From Ancylobacter sp. IITR112 (GTDB taxonomy: Bacteria; Pseudomonadota; Alphaproteobacteria; Rhizobiales; Xanthobacteraceae), in the NCBI RefSeq assembly GCF_041415945.1, contig NZ_JBGCUS010000004.1:21874-85873 (forward strand): a stretch of 64,000 nucleotides of DNA, given 5' to 3'. The notes under the pieces were generated by a model that saw only the letters and a list, made by a program, of their open reading frames with translations, was not told where the DNA came from and made no database searches. Shown one piece after another: positions 38,193-47,800 of this stretch. How positions within the stretch are numbered: the stretch's first letter is position 1; every line of letters starts with the position of its first letter. The translations under genes and the position numbers were made by a program.

Positions 38193-39161
38193 ATGTCTCG
38201 TCGTAATTTGTCACAACCGTCACTCGCCGATGCATTGGTGAGCCACCACAGCCGGGGAAACAAGTTTCTGGAAGACGTTGCGAAGCTTATCGATTGGTCA
38301 GCCTTCGCAGTTTTGTTCAAGGATATCCATGGCAATGCTCTGGGTGCGCCTGGCTTCCCGCCGATCGCGATGTTCAAGATTGCGCTCTTGAAGCAATGGT
38401 ACGGCCTGTCCGACCCGGCAGCGGAAGAAGCGGTGGCCGACCGGCTGTCATTCCGCCGCTTCTGCGGCTTTCCGCTCGATCAGAAGACCCCCGACCACAT
38501 GTCGATCTGGCGGTTTCGCCAAAGGCTGGTCGAACTGGGGCTTCAGGACACGCTGCTTGCCGAATTGAACCGGCAGTTGGAAGGGCGTGGCCTTCTGGTC
38601 AAGCGCGGCACGCTGGTCGACGCCACCATCATCTCGGCGGCGGTTGCCAAGCCGGACTATGACAAGGGCCAGGTGTCGGAGCGCGATCCCGACGCGGGCT
38701 TCACCCACAAGCACGGCAAGACCTATTTCGGTTACAAGGCGCATCTGGCGGGCGACGGGGAGAGCGGTCTGATCCGCCAGGCGCAAATGAGTTCGGCCGA
38801 TTTGCACGACAGCCAGATGGCCGCGGCGCTGATCCAGGGTGACGAAGACGCCTATTACGCCGACAAGGCCTATGATAGCCAGGCGCTGCGCGATGAACTG
38901 ACGGAGCGCGGCATCAAGGACCGGATTGCCTATAAGGCGAGGCGAGGCAAGAGGCAGCCGAATTGGCAAAAGTGGATGAACAAGGTCGCCGCCAGTGTGC
39001 GGGCCGGCATCGAGCGGACCAACGCGACAATGAAGAACTGGTACGGCATGGCCCGGGTCCGTTATCTCGGCCTGGTGCGCAACCACTGCCATCTGCAACT
39101 CGTCGCCTGCGCGATGAACGCCAAACGGGCGCTCGTTCTCATCAAGGCCGGAGCGGCCTGA
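38193..39161 (+). CDS. IS5-family transposase
   Basis: 322 residues from ATG 38193 (MSRRNLSQPSLADALVSHHSRGNKFLEDVAKLIDWSAF). The N-terminal DUF772 segment (YPPIAMFKIALLKQWYGLSDPAAEEAVADRLSFRRFCGF type), the catalytic Asp in GTLVDATIISAAV, the second Asp in YYADKAYDSQALRDEL and the Glu in RAGIERTNATMKNWYGMARVRYLGL are all present, so the protein may be active. It has truncated the peptidase T-like gene at about 39222. Inverted ends could not be fixed. Confidence 0.85.
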   Translation: MSRRNLSQPSLADALVSHHSRGNKFLEDVAKLIDWSAFAVLFKDIHGNALGAPGFPPIAMFKIALLKQWYGLSDPAAEEAVADRLSFRRFCGFPLDQKTPDHMSIWRFRQRLVELGLQDTLLAELNRQLEGRGLLVKRGTLVDATIISAAVAKPDYDKGQVSERDPDAGFTHKHGKTYFGYKAHLAGDGESGLIRQAQMSSADLHDSQMAAALIQGDEDAYYADKAYDSQALRDELTERGIKDRIAYKARRGKRQPNWQKWMNKVAASVRAGIERTNATMKNWYGMARVRYLGLVRNHCHLQLVACAMNAKRALVLIKAGAA

Positions 39162-39221
39162 GGGGCGAGGTGCGTCCAACATCAGGATATGGAGGCAAAA
39201 TCGGAACCAATGAACCGAAAG

Positions 39222-39595
39222 TGAGCCAGCAGCGCTGGATTGTCGCTGACCCGGATGACCCGCTGCGCGTCGCCGGAAAGTTGTATGTCGCCGCCGCGAT
39301 AGTTACTGATTATCCGCGGCTTGACGTCCGTTCCGGTGAAGTCGGGCGCGGTGTCCATATGCGAGCAGAAGCAGATAACCGGCACTGGCTTTTCGACATT
39401 GGAAGGAATGGTCGCATAGACGTAGCCATGCTCATCCAGATGCGCGTCGGTGAGGCCGACCGCCAGCAATTCCTCGACCAGCAGGCGGCCCAGGTTCTTC
39501 TGCTTTTCGGTGGAGGGCTGTGTCGATGACTCCGGGTCCGATTGCGTGTCGAGGACAACGTAACGAAGAAAACGATTGGTCACAGTATCGATCAT
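39222..39595 (-). pseudogene. Peptidase T-like (M20) protein, N-terminal fragment
   Basis: From ATG 39595: MIDTVTNRFLRYVVLDTQSDPESSTQPSTEKQKNLGRLLVEELLAVGLTDAHLDEHGYVYATIPSNVEKPVPVICFCSHMDTAPDFTGTDVKPRIISNYRGGDIQL. This is the start of peptidase T, with the first metal-binding motif SHMDTAPDF. The rest (about 280 residues, including the catalytic Glu and other metal ligands) is lost to the IS5-type insertion. The ATG overlaps the abiEii stop in ATGA, so it was co-translated with the toxin. Confidence 0.85.
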
Positions 39596-40713
39596 GAAGC
39601 AGGTCCAATTACCGCTGAGTCTGGAGCAGAGTTGAGATATTGTTCGAGCGCCTCGATACTCGTCATCACGTCGTCGAAGGTAGGCGGTTCACCGAAGATC
39701 ATGGCTGACATACGATCGTAGTCCGCGGCCAGTTTCTTACGCATGGCCTCAGTCGGTACGAGTCGATAGTTGCCTGGAACGGCGCGATCATACCGATGGT
39801 CCGGCGCACGAAACATCAGCTCCTTGTGCCGACGGCTGGCTTCGGCGAGATCCCGCATGTTTGCGGTCGCTACCCCATAGTCAGGATGGGTCCATATCTG
39901 GTGGACGTCATAGTAGTGGCGTGAGTACCGATTGAGATCGGGTGCCTTCCGCTCCGGGTTTGCCTCGAGAGTTCGCTTCTCGGTCGTCTCTGTCATCGCA
40001 TGGAGGATGAGGACCTTTTCCCAAAAGGTCCGTTCCGGCTTGACGGTTGTGACGCCGCGAACCGTGAGATCGAGTCCCGGTCTCATTTCCGATGCGATGT
40101 AAGGCACGATCTCCCGAGGCTCGGCCGGGATGGGATCGGGGCGGGCGCCGCCTTCGATACGCACCGCTGCCTCGATATAGCCGCCGCTGGTATCAAACAC
40201 GCTCTTGTAGCCGATGACCAGAATGTCGAGCGCTTCCCTTCTTCGGTAGGCGTCGTAGCCGAAGCCGAGAGAGAAATGGCATGTTTGGTCGGCTTCTTCT
40301 TCGACGGCGGTGATTTCCTTGGCCAGCAGTTCCTTGAGTGGGCCGGAAATATATCGGCCTGCGGCCTCGTCGACCTGCTCGGCCAAGGTCTTCTGTTGCT
40401 GCGTCACGGAGGGGAGGGCGGCTATGTCCGCCTCGAGCGGCACCTTCAAGTCGGCTTTGTAGATGCCGATGTCGATATCTTCGGAAAAGCGCCGGATCAG
40501 ACCATATGCCTTACTGAGGCTGGTGCCGCCCTTGAAGTAGAGACCGATGGGGTCGGCGGGTCGCCTGTTGAACAGGAAGTCGAGCACCCAGCAGACATAG
40601 AGGTCCTTCTCGATATTCTCGGCTCGCGTTTCCAGTTCGGCCGCGACGGTTGAAAACAGCGCCCGGCGCTCATCGACGGTGGAGCGAAGGATTTCAATGA
40701 ACGTCTGATGCAT
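39592..40713 (-). CDS. AbiEii-type nucleotidyltransferase toxin (copy 2)
   Basis: 373 residues from ATG 40713 (MHQTFIEILRSTVDERRALFSTVAAELETRAENIEKDLYVCWVLDFLFNRRPADPIGLYFKGGTSLSK). It closely matches copy 1 throughout, with KGGTSLSK and FSEDIDI intact. Start and stop are complete, so the toxin could be made. Its antitoxin partner upstream has lost its N-terminal half and promoter to an IS3 element; expression may now depend on the IS. It overlaps that antitoxin fragment by 20 bases, as in copy 1, and the peptidase T remnant by ATGA. Confidence 0.85.
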   Translation of the reverse strand: MHQTFIEILRSTVDERRALFSTVAAELETRAENIEKDLYVCWVLDFLFNRRPADPIGLYFKGGTSLSKAYGLIRRFSEDIDIGIYKADLKVPLEADIAALPSVTQQQKTLAEQVDEAAGRYISGPLKELLAKEITAVEEEADQTCHFSLGFGYDAYRRREALDILVIGYKSVFDTSGGYIEAAVRIEGGARPDPIPAEPREIVPYIASEMRPGLDLTVRGVTTVKPERTFWEKVLILHAMTETTEKRTLEANPERKAPDLNRYSRHYYDVHQIWTHPDYGVATANMRDLAEASRRHKELMFRAPDHRYDRAVPGNYRLVPTEAMRKKLAADYDRMSAMIFGEPPTFDDVMTSIEALEQYLNSAPDSAVIGPAS

Positions 40714-41068
40714 GCGCGTCCTCGGAATTCTGTTCCTCCGTCGGCCCGCCATCGCGATCAGCGAGGAGCAGTGCGCCCGTTATGCTGGCGACCAACGGAT
40801 ACATCCAGGCCGGGATCGCACTGATGTTTTCGCGCAGGTCCTGGAGGATCATCTGGCGATTGGGATTCCGTTCCAGATGGCGAGCGATGCCATTCACAAC
40901 GGTATCGAGATTCGATTTCTCGTCCCGAAACCAACTGAGCGCCTGAATCACGCGCATGGCCGGCCGGCCGGCCCAGAAGGCTGTCTTTGCCGAGATGCGT
41001 TTGAAATCCAGTTTGTAGATGACCGGCTTCGTCGCGTGCGGATCACCGGCATTGGCCTCGATCTCGAT
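40694..41068 (-). pseudogene. AbiEi-type antitoxin (copy 2), 5' half lost
   Basis: The retained part reads SIEIEANAGDPHATKPVIYKLDFKRISAKTAFWAGRPAMRVIQALSWFRDEKSNLDTVVNGIARHLE to the end, closely following the C-terminal half of copy 1 (6622-7365). The N-terminal winged helix, promoter and operator are gone; the sequence changes to the IS3 left end at 41069. The flank beyond the IS right end is not antitoxin sequence, so the missing half was deleted, not just displaced. Confidence 0.85.
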
Positions 41069-41094
41069 TGACGTTGCCCCCTGAATGCCCTCGT

Positions 41095-41916
41095 TCATAA
41101 CCAGAATCCGTTCTGGTTGTGGTCCTGCCTGGACCGGGCTGCGAACTCGTTTGGGGTAAGGCCGCCGAGGCTCGTGTGAGGCCGGTGGCCGTTGTAGTCG
41201 ATCCGCCAAGCTTCGATGATCCGACGTGCCATCGGCAAGCCCTGGAACAGGTGCTCGTTCAGACATTCGTCGCGGAAGCGGCCGTTCAGGCTCTCGACGA
41301 AGGCGTTCTGAACCGGCTTGCCGGGAGCGATGTAGTGCCACTCGACACCTGTGTCCTGCTGCCAACGCAGGACCGCGTGCGAGGTCAGTTCGGTGCCGTT
41401 GTCGCTGACGACCATGAGCGGCTTGCCACGACGTTGGATGATGGCGTCCAGCTCCCGTACGACCCGGTGGCTCGACAGCGACGTGTCGGCCACGAGCGCC
41501 AGGCACTCCCGGGTGAAGTCGTCGACGATCACCAGCACGCGGAACCGGCGTCCGTCCGCGAGCACATCGGAGACGAAGTCCAGGCTCCATCGCTGGTTGG
41601 GTGCCTGCGGCAAGGTCATCGGCGCTCGCGTGCCAAGCGCTCGCTTGCGTCCGCCGCGACGGCGCACCGACAGCCGCTCCTCGCGGTAGAGCCTGAAGAG
41701 CTTCTTGTGGTTGATCTCCTTGCCCTCTCGCCGAAGCAGGATCAGCAGACGCCGATAGCCGAACCGCCGACGCAAGCTCGCCAGCTCACGAAGGCGCTGG
41801 CGGAGCGCGGTATCGTCGCCTCGCGTCGAGGCGTAGCGATAGGTCTTCGGCTCGATGCCGATGAGGCCGCACGCACGCCGCTGCGAGTAGCCCTTCTCCT
41901 CGATCGCCCAGGTCAC
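41095..41916 (-). CDS. IS3-family transposase OrfB (IS407 group)
   Basis: 273 residues. An HTH_21 region ([41 protein letters not shown]) precedes the rve core: [33 protein letters not shown] (first Asp), [17 protein letters not shown] (second Asp) and [26 protein letters not shown] (Glu). It is expressed as an OrfAB fusion by -1 frameshifting at A-AAA-AAC (41952-41946 on the minus strand), after which the frame reads [21 protein letters not shown] into this ORF. Confidence 0.9.
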   Translation of the reverse strand: MTWAIEEKGYSQRRACGLIGIEPKTYRYASTRGDDTALRQRLRELASLRRRFGYRRLLILLRREGKEINHKKLFRLYREERLSVRRRGGRKRALGTRAPMTLPQAPNQRWSLDFVSDVLADGRRFRVLVIVDDFTRECLALVADTSLSSHRVVRELDAIIQRRGKPLMVVSDNGTELTSHAVLRWQQDTGVEWHYIAPGKPVQNAFVESLNGRFRDECLNEHLFQGLPMARRIIEAWRIDYNGHRPHTSLGGLTPNEFAARSRQDHNQNGFWL

Positions 41917-41939
41917 GACCTTCCTCCGGGAACTGGGCG

Positions 41940-42206
41940 TCAGAAGTTTTTTCCAAGAGCCTCGCGGAGAGTGGCTACGTCGAGCATCGACTCGGCCAGA
42001 AGCTTCTTCAGCTTCCGGTTTTCCTCCTCGAGCGCCTTAAGGTTGCGGGCGTCGGACACCTCCATCCCGCCGTACTTCGTGCGCCACGTGTAGAAGGTCG
42101 CGTCGCTGATCCCGTGCTTCCGGCAGAGGTCCACGACCGGGATTCCGGCCTGGTGCTCCTTCAGGATCCCGATGATCTGTTCCTCGCTGAACCGGCTCTT
42201 GCGCAT
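41940..42206 (-). CDS. IS3-family OrfA
   Basis: 88 residues: [77 protein letters not shown] helix-turn-helix is followed by a leucine zipper, the standard OrfA of the IS407 group. Its last codons GLGKKF-stop overlap the slippery heptamer that feeds into OrfB. Confidence 0.9.
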   Translation of the reverse strand: MRKSRFSEEQIIGILKEHQAGIPVVDLCRKHGISDATFYTWRTKYGGMEVSDARNLKALEEENRKLKKLLAESMLDVATLREALGKNF

Positions 42207-42267
42207 CGTCCGTCTCCTCTCGACGGATCCTAGCTTCTGAGCGGGGTCATTTCAGGGGGCAACGTCA

Positions 42268-42681
42268 GGGCAGTCAGGTCGCTTGTCCCGGTCCTGGTCC
42301 AGCGCTTGCGGACATGCCGCACAAGACGCCGCAGATGCGCGCGCACCTCGACGCCGGACGGCGTCTTTCGTCGATTGCCCGCGCGGTCCGATAGTACCAG
42401 GAGCCGGCTTTCCCGAAATTCTGCTGCGGAAAGGCGAGCGGCTTCGCCTTCAAATCGGCCCCCGTCTCGATGCCGAGCCTCCGGGGATGCCGCTTGCGAG
42501 CGGGCGGCGGCAAGGGAAGCTGCGCCGCGGCTGGCTTGCGGACCGCACTGCCGAAATCATCAGTTGCCAGCCGCGCCCTTGCCGCCTTCGCTCTTCGCGG
42601 CAGCTGGGGATCGCCTCGCGACATGCGAGGAGGAGACCTCGAGCAGGAAAGGCCGGACGCCGATGGGTGCCGGGAGAGGTG
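42268..42681. other. No gene recognised between IS3 and the toprim gene
   Basis: About 410 bases. A minus-strand stretch near 42300-42450 (reads GADLKAKPLAFPQQNFGKAGSWYYRTARAIDERRR) looks faintly protein-like but has no start, family or support. The right part is the leader of the toprim gene. Confidence 0.4.
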
Positions 42682-43638
42682 ATGGAAAGGAATGACGTTG
42701 AAGAGCTGAAGGAGCGTGTCCTGTGCGCGGCCGTGCTGGAAAAGGCCGGCTTCGCGATCGACCTGAAGGAGAGCACGCGCCGGGCCGTCAAATATCGCCG
42801 GGGCGACGACATCGTCATCGTCATCCATGACGGCAAGGGCTGGTTCGATCCGCTGTCCGAGGCGAAGGGCGACGTGTACGCGCTGGTCGCTCATCTCGAT
42901 CATGTCGCGTTTACCGAATGCCTCGACCGTGTGGCGGAGCTCGTGGGCTTTATCCCGAACGAGCCCGTCTGGACGCGGCCGGCGCGAATACGCGCTGCCG
43001 ATGTTGGCATTGCGGAGCGCTGGCACCGACGCCGCAAGCCCTGGCCCGGTTCTCTCACGAGGCGCTATCTCGGCGAAGAACGCGCGCTTTCCGATACAGT
43101 AGTCCGGGCCGCGATCCGGAACGACCGGCTGCGCGAAGGCCCACGGGGCAGCATGTGGGCGGCCCATACCGATGAGGCCGGGGTCATCACCGGCTGGGAG
43201 GAGAGAGGGCCGGAGTGGCGCGGCTTCGCCACCGGCGGGGCGAAGGTCCTGTTCCGCTTCGGACCTGTCGATGCCACCCGCTTCTGCCTCACCGAGGCGG
43301 CGATCGACGCCATGAGCCTCGCCGCGATCGAGGACATGCGGCCCGACAGCCTGTTCCTCAGCACCGGCGGCGGCTGGTCGCCGGCGAGCGTGGCGGCGAT
43401 CCGCACGCTTGTCATGCGTGACAACGCGCTTCTCGTTGCCGCCACCGACAACAATGCGCAGGGCGATGCCTATGCCGAGCGCCTGAAGGCCATCGCGGCC
43501 GAAGCGCCCTGCGGCTTCGAGCGCCTGCGTCCGAACGCCGGAGATTGGAATGAGGATCTGCGATCGATGAAGAAGGAGAAGGATGAGGAGGGAAAGGAGG
43601 CCCTGCTGCCGCATGCCCGCCGGCCGCGTCAAGGGTGA
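42682..43638 (+). CDS. DUF3991 and toprim domain protein
   Basis: 318 residues from ATG 42682, preceded by GGGAGAGG. The N-terminal DUF3991-type part (VLEKAGFAIDLKESTRRAVKYRRGDDIVIVIHDGKGWFDPLSEAKGDVYALVAHLDH) and the C-terminal toprim-type part (RFCLTEAAIDAMSLAAIEDMRPDSLFLSTGGGWS, then LLVAATDNNAQGDAYAERLKAIA with the D-x-D/N pattern) are typical. Such proteins are common on alphaproteobacterial plasmids and may have primase-like activity; this is not proven. It is the first gene of the long plasmid block to its right. Confidence 0.85.
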   Translation: MERNDVEELKERVLCAAVLEKAGFAIDLKESTRRAVKYRRGDDIVIVIHDGKGWFDPLSEAKGDVYALVAHLDHVAFTECLDRVAELVGFIPNEPVWTRPARIRAADVGIAERWHRRRKPWPGSLTRRYLGEERALSDTVVRAAIRNDRLREGPRGSMWAAHTDEAGVITGWEERGPEWRGFATGGAKVLFRFGPVDATRFCLTEAAIDAMSLAAIEDMRPDSLFLSTGGGWSPASVAAIRTLVMRDNALLVAATDNNAQGDAYAERLKAIAAEAPCGFERLRPNAGDWNEDLRSMKKEKDEEGKEALLPHARRPRQG

Positions 43639-43667
43639 AGCTTCGCCCGGCTGCGCCGGCCCTTGAC
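43628..43667. promoter_or_regulatory. Inverted repeat GTCAAGGG...CCCTTGAC at the end of the toprim gene
   Basis: The arms GTCAAGGG (43628-43635) and CCCTTGAC (43660-43667) enclose a smaller CCGG-CTGCG-CCGG hairpin. The left arm overlaps the last codons of the toprim gene and the structure lies 116 bases before the DUF1419 start. A related arm pair (GTCAAGG/CCTTGAC) with a longer loop is at 60958-61057, before another gene, so the arms may be a shared leader element. Confidence 0.55.
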
Positions 43668-43782
43668 CCGCCCGGACGGAGAGGCGGCCGCCAAGGAGGG
43701 GTCATGAAGGGCTGAAGAGAAGATGGTGATCCCCGCGAAGGGGAGCTGCGCTCCGGCCCGACGAGGCTGAAAGGAGCCCGCC

Positions 43783-44385
43783 ATGAACCTCCCACCCGTC
43801 CGCAAGGTCTTCGAGGGCGTCGCCGACCGGCGCCAGATGTTCCGCATGTTCGACCGCCACGCGCAGCGCCCCAACCGCTGGCAGGGCGACGACAGTGCGC
43901 TCTATCGCGGCGAATGGTTCGAGATCGGCCAGGTCGAGCACGACTACATGTTCGAGGTGCTGCCGCCGCTCTGGATGCGTGGCGACATGTTCGCCATGCG
44001 CGAATTCCTGACCGGGAGCATCACCAGCGTCTTCTTCTCGCTGACGATCGACGGCCGGGCTCGCTACTTCCACGGCTATTGCGATCTAGGCGACCCATGT
44101 TCTCCCGATTGCCTGAAGGCGGTGATCGCCGAGCGCGAATCCCGGCCGGCGAAGGCGATGACGCGCGAGGAGCGCCTCGAGCACATCTGGAGCGCGACGA
44201 ACGACGACTATCGTGGCTATGCCGACTGGCGATTCCCCCACGCCGCGCGCGGCAGGCGCATCGTCATCGTCTATCGCCGGGTTCGGGGCCGCGACTTCAA
44301 GCTGCTCGACCAGCTCACGGACGCGGAGATCGGCGCCAAGCTTCCGGTGCATCTGCGCTACCTGCCCGACCCGATCGCGGCGTAG
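43783..44385 (+). CDS. DUF1419 family protein
   Basis: 200 residues from ATG 43783, preceded by AAAGGAG. PVRKVFEGVADRRQMFRMFDRHAQRPNRWQGDDSALYRGEWFEIGQVEHDYMFEVLPPLWMRGDMFAMREFLTGSITSVFFSLTIDGRARYFHGYCDL is the usual form of DUF1419, a plasmid-linked family of unknown function. Its neighbours (toprim, DUF3085, methyltransferase-helicase) are the standard context. Confidence 0.85.
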   Translation: MNLPPVRKVFEGVADRRQMFRMFDRHAQRPNRWQGDDSALYRGEWFEIGQVEHDYMFEVLPPLWMRGDMFAMREFLTGSITSVFFSLTIDGRARYFHGYCDLGDPCSPDCLKAVIAERESRPAKAMTREERLEHIWSATNDDYRGYADWRFPHAARGRRIVIVYRRVRGRDFKLLDQLTDAEIGAKLPVHLRYLPDPIAA

Positions 44386-44393
44386 GTGCTGCC

Positions 44394-44792
44394 ATGTTCA
44401 CCTTCTCCGTGACAGACGTCCATGCGGTCATCACGCGCGGGCGTATCGATGCCCTCGCCAATGGCGGCTTTCGCAATCCCTATTACGGCCTCCGTCCCGG
44501 CAAGGACGAGAAGCCCGGTCTCTGGCTGGTCGGCGACGAGGGAGTCTATCTGCTCTCCAACGGCAAGCTCGCCGAGGGGCAGCGACCCCTCGTCGTCTAT
44601 GCCGAGGAATGCGATCCGAAGACCAACCCCGGCTACTGGCACTACAAGCGCCAGCATTTCGGCGGCGATGACGGGATCGAGTTTCTCGATGCCGAGATGC
44701 TCGTGAAGCAAATCGCCGCGGTTCCTCGAGCCACGTATGTACGGATCGAAATGACCGACACCAGCATGTCGATCACGCCGATCCGCCGCTGA
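44394..44792 (+). CDS. DUF3085 family protein
   Basis: 132 residues from ATG 44394, eight bases after the DUF1419 stop. MFTFSVTDVHAVITRGRI, GLRPGKDEKPGLWLVGDEGVYLLSNG and the VVYAEECDPKTNPGYWHYKRQHFGGDDGIEFLDAEML segment match DUF3085, a small protein of unknown role. It is co-transcribed with DUF1419. Confidence 0.85.
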   Translation: MFTFSVTDVHAVITRGRIDALANGGFRNPYYGLRPGKDEKPGLWLVGDEGVYLLSNGKLAEGQRPLVVYAEECDPKTNPGYWHYKRQHFGGDDGIEFLDAEMLVKQIAAVPRATYVRIEMTDTSMSITPIRR

Positions 44793-44899
44793 CATCCCGG
44801 GCCGGCCGGCCCGTCCCCGACATCACCGCGATCGTCGCTCCTGCCGGAACCCCGCCGGCGGGCCGATGCCGCGCGCCTTCAGCACAGGAGACATTTCCC

Positions 44900-47800
44900 A
44901 TGGCGCAGGACGATCCCTTCACGCTCGACCTCTTCGGCAACACTGCCCTGTCCTCCGGGCTCGGCCTCGGCATCACGGCATTTGCGGCCTCGTCCAACGA
45001 CAATCCCGATCACGACGATGACCCGCCGCTATCGGCGCCGGCCTCGGCGATGCCGTTCGCTTCGCGGCAGCTCGTGTCGTCATCCCCGGGCCGGACGCGA
45101 GGCGAGAATTTCCATCTCGCCTGCCACCGCGCCTTGGCGAAAGGCTGGAAGGACCGGGCGCGCGACAATATCGCCGCGATCCGCCTCGCCGCGGCGATCG
45201 AATCCGAGGAACGCCCGGCGACGATCGAGGAACAGCAGCACTTGATCCGCTTCACCGGCTTCGGCGCGTCCGATCTCGCCAACTTCGTGTTCCGGCGGCC
45301 TGGGGAGGCGGAATTCCGCAAGGGCTGGGAGACGATCGGTGCCGAGCTCGAGGACGCCGTCGGCGATCTCGATCATGCCTCGCTCACGCGCTGCACGCAG
45401 TATGCGCACTTCACCCCGGAATTCATTGTCCGCGCGGTGTGGACAGGGCTTCAGCAACTCGGATGGCGGGGCGGGCGGATCCTCGAGCCAGGCGTCGGCA
45501 CGGGCCTGTTTCCGGCACTGATGCCCGAGTCGCTTCGCGACGTGTCGCACGTCACCGGCATCGAGCTCGATCCGGTCACGGCACGCATCGTCCGGCTGCT
45601 GCAGCCGCGGGCCCGGATCCTGACCGGCGATTTCGCCCGCACCGAGCTGCCGGCGAATTTCGACCTCGCGATCGGTAACCCGCCCTTCTCCGACCGCACC
45701 GTGCGATCGGACCGCGCGTACCGCTCGCTGGGCCTGCGCCTCCACGACTATTTCATTGCGCGGGCGATCGACCTGCTGAAGCCCGGCGCACTCGCGGCCT
45801 TCGTCACCAGCGCGGGCACGATGGACAAGGCGGACGGATCGGCGCGCGAGCACATCGCGAAATCGGCTGACCTCGTCGGAGCGATCAGGCTGCCCGAGGG
45901 CAGCTTTCGCGCCAGCGCCGGCACCGACGTGGTGGTCGACCTCCTCTTCTTCCGCAAGCGCAAGATCGGCGACGCGGAAGGCGATCTCGCCTGGCTCGAT
46001 CTCGACGAGGTGCGGCCGGCGACGGAGGACGAAGGCCCCATCCGCGTGAACCGCTGGTTCGCGACGCATCCGGCCTTCGTGCTCGGAACCCATGCGCTCG
46101 CCTCCGGGCCCTTCGGCGAGACCTATACCTGCCTCCCGCGCGAGGGCGAGGATCTCGGCGCCGTGCTCCCGGCGGTGATCAACCGTCTTCCGGAAGCCGT
46201 CTATGACGGCGAGCCCGGCATCATCGACCTTGACCTTGAGGATGGCGCCGACGAGGCGGCTCCCGACCTGTCCGGCGATCGGCATGTGCGCGAAGGCAGC
46301 TATGTCTTCGACAAGGCCCACGGCCTGATGCAGGTCCTCGATGGCAGGCCCGCCGCGGTCCAAGTCCGCAAGCGGCGGAGCGCCGACGGAATCCCCGAGA
46401 AGCATGTCCGGATCCTCCAGAAGCTGATCCCGATCCGCGACGCCGTGCGCGAGGTGCTGAAATGCCAGGAGCTCGACCGGCCCTGGAAGGATGCGCAGGT
46501 GCGCTTGCGCATCGCCTGGTCGAGCTTCGTCCGCGACTTCGGCCCGATCAATTTCACCACCGTCTCGATGACGGAGGACGAGGAGACCGGCGAGGTGCGC
46601 GAGACGCATCGCCGGCCGAACATACAGCCGTTCCTGGACGATCCCGATTGCTGGCTGGTCGCCTCGATCGAGGATTATGACCTTGAGACCAATACCGCGA
46701 AGCCCGGCGCGATCTTCACCCAACGCGTGATCTCGCCGCCGGCGGCGCCAGTGATCACCAGCGCGGCCGACGCATTGGCCGTGGTGCTGAACGAGCGCGG
46801 CCGCGTCGATATCGACCATATCGCCGAACTGCTGCACCGCGACCGCGACGATGTCGTCGCCGAGCTCGGCAGCGCCATCTTCCGCGATCCCGCCGACGGC
46901 TCCTGGCAGACAGCCGACGCCTATCTCTCCGGCGCCGTCCGCGACAAGCTGAAGGCTGCGGAGGCGGGCGCGGCGCTCGACCCCGACTATGAGCGCAACG
47001 TCACGGCGCTGCAGGGTGTGCAGCCGGCCGATCTCAGTCCCTCCGACATCACCGCGCGGCTCGGCGCCCCGTGGATTCCCGCCGCGGATGTCGTCGCCTT
47101 CGTCAAGGAGACGATGGGCGCCGAGATCAGAATCCACCATATGCCGGAACTGGCCTCCTGGACTGTGGAGGCCAGGCAGCTCGGCTATATGGCGGCTGGG
47201 ACGTCGGAATGGGGCACCGACCGCCGGCATGCCGGCGAGCTTCTCGCCGACGCCCTCAACAGCCGTGTGCCGCAGATCTTCGACACGGTGAAGGAGGAGA
47301 TGAGCGAGCGCCGCGTCCTGAACGTCGTCGACACGGAGGCCGCGAAATCCAAGCTCTCGAGGATCAAGGATGAATTTCAACGCTGGATCTGGTGCGATCC
47401 CGACCGCACCGACCGGCTGGCGCGGTTCTACAACGACCGCTTCAACAATATCGCGCCGAGAGCCTTCGACGGCTCCCATCTTAAACTTCCGGGCGCCTCT
47501 GGCGCCTTTGTTCTTTATGGGCACCAGAAGCGCGGCATCTGGCGGATCATCTCGGCCGGGTCTTCTTATCTCGCCCACGCCGTCGGCGCCGGCAAGACCA
47601 TGACAATGGCCGCCGCCATCATGGAGCAGCGCCGTCTCGGCCTGATCGCCAAGGCGATGCTCGTCGTGCCCGGGCATTGTCTGGCGCAGGCCGCGAGGGA
47701 GTTCCTGGCGCTCTACCCCTCGGCGCGCATCCTCGTCGCCGACGAGACCAATTTCGTGAAGGAGAAGCGACATCGCTTCCTCTCGCGCGCGGCGACGTCG

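Larger units (their letters stand above)
41069..42267. mobile_element. IS3-family element, IS407 group
   Basis: 1,199 bp with ends TGACGTTGCCCCCTGAA (41069) and TTCAGGGGGCAACGTCA (to 42267). It encodes orfA and orfB on the minus strand with a frameshift site between them. The four bases outside the two ends differ (CGAT and GGGC), so the expected short target duplication is absent and one side has been rearranged. Confidence 0.9.
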
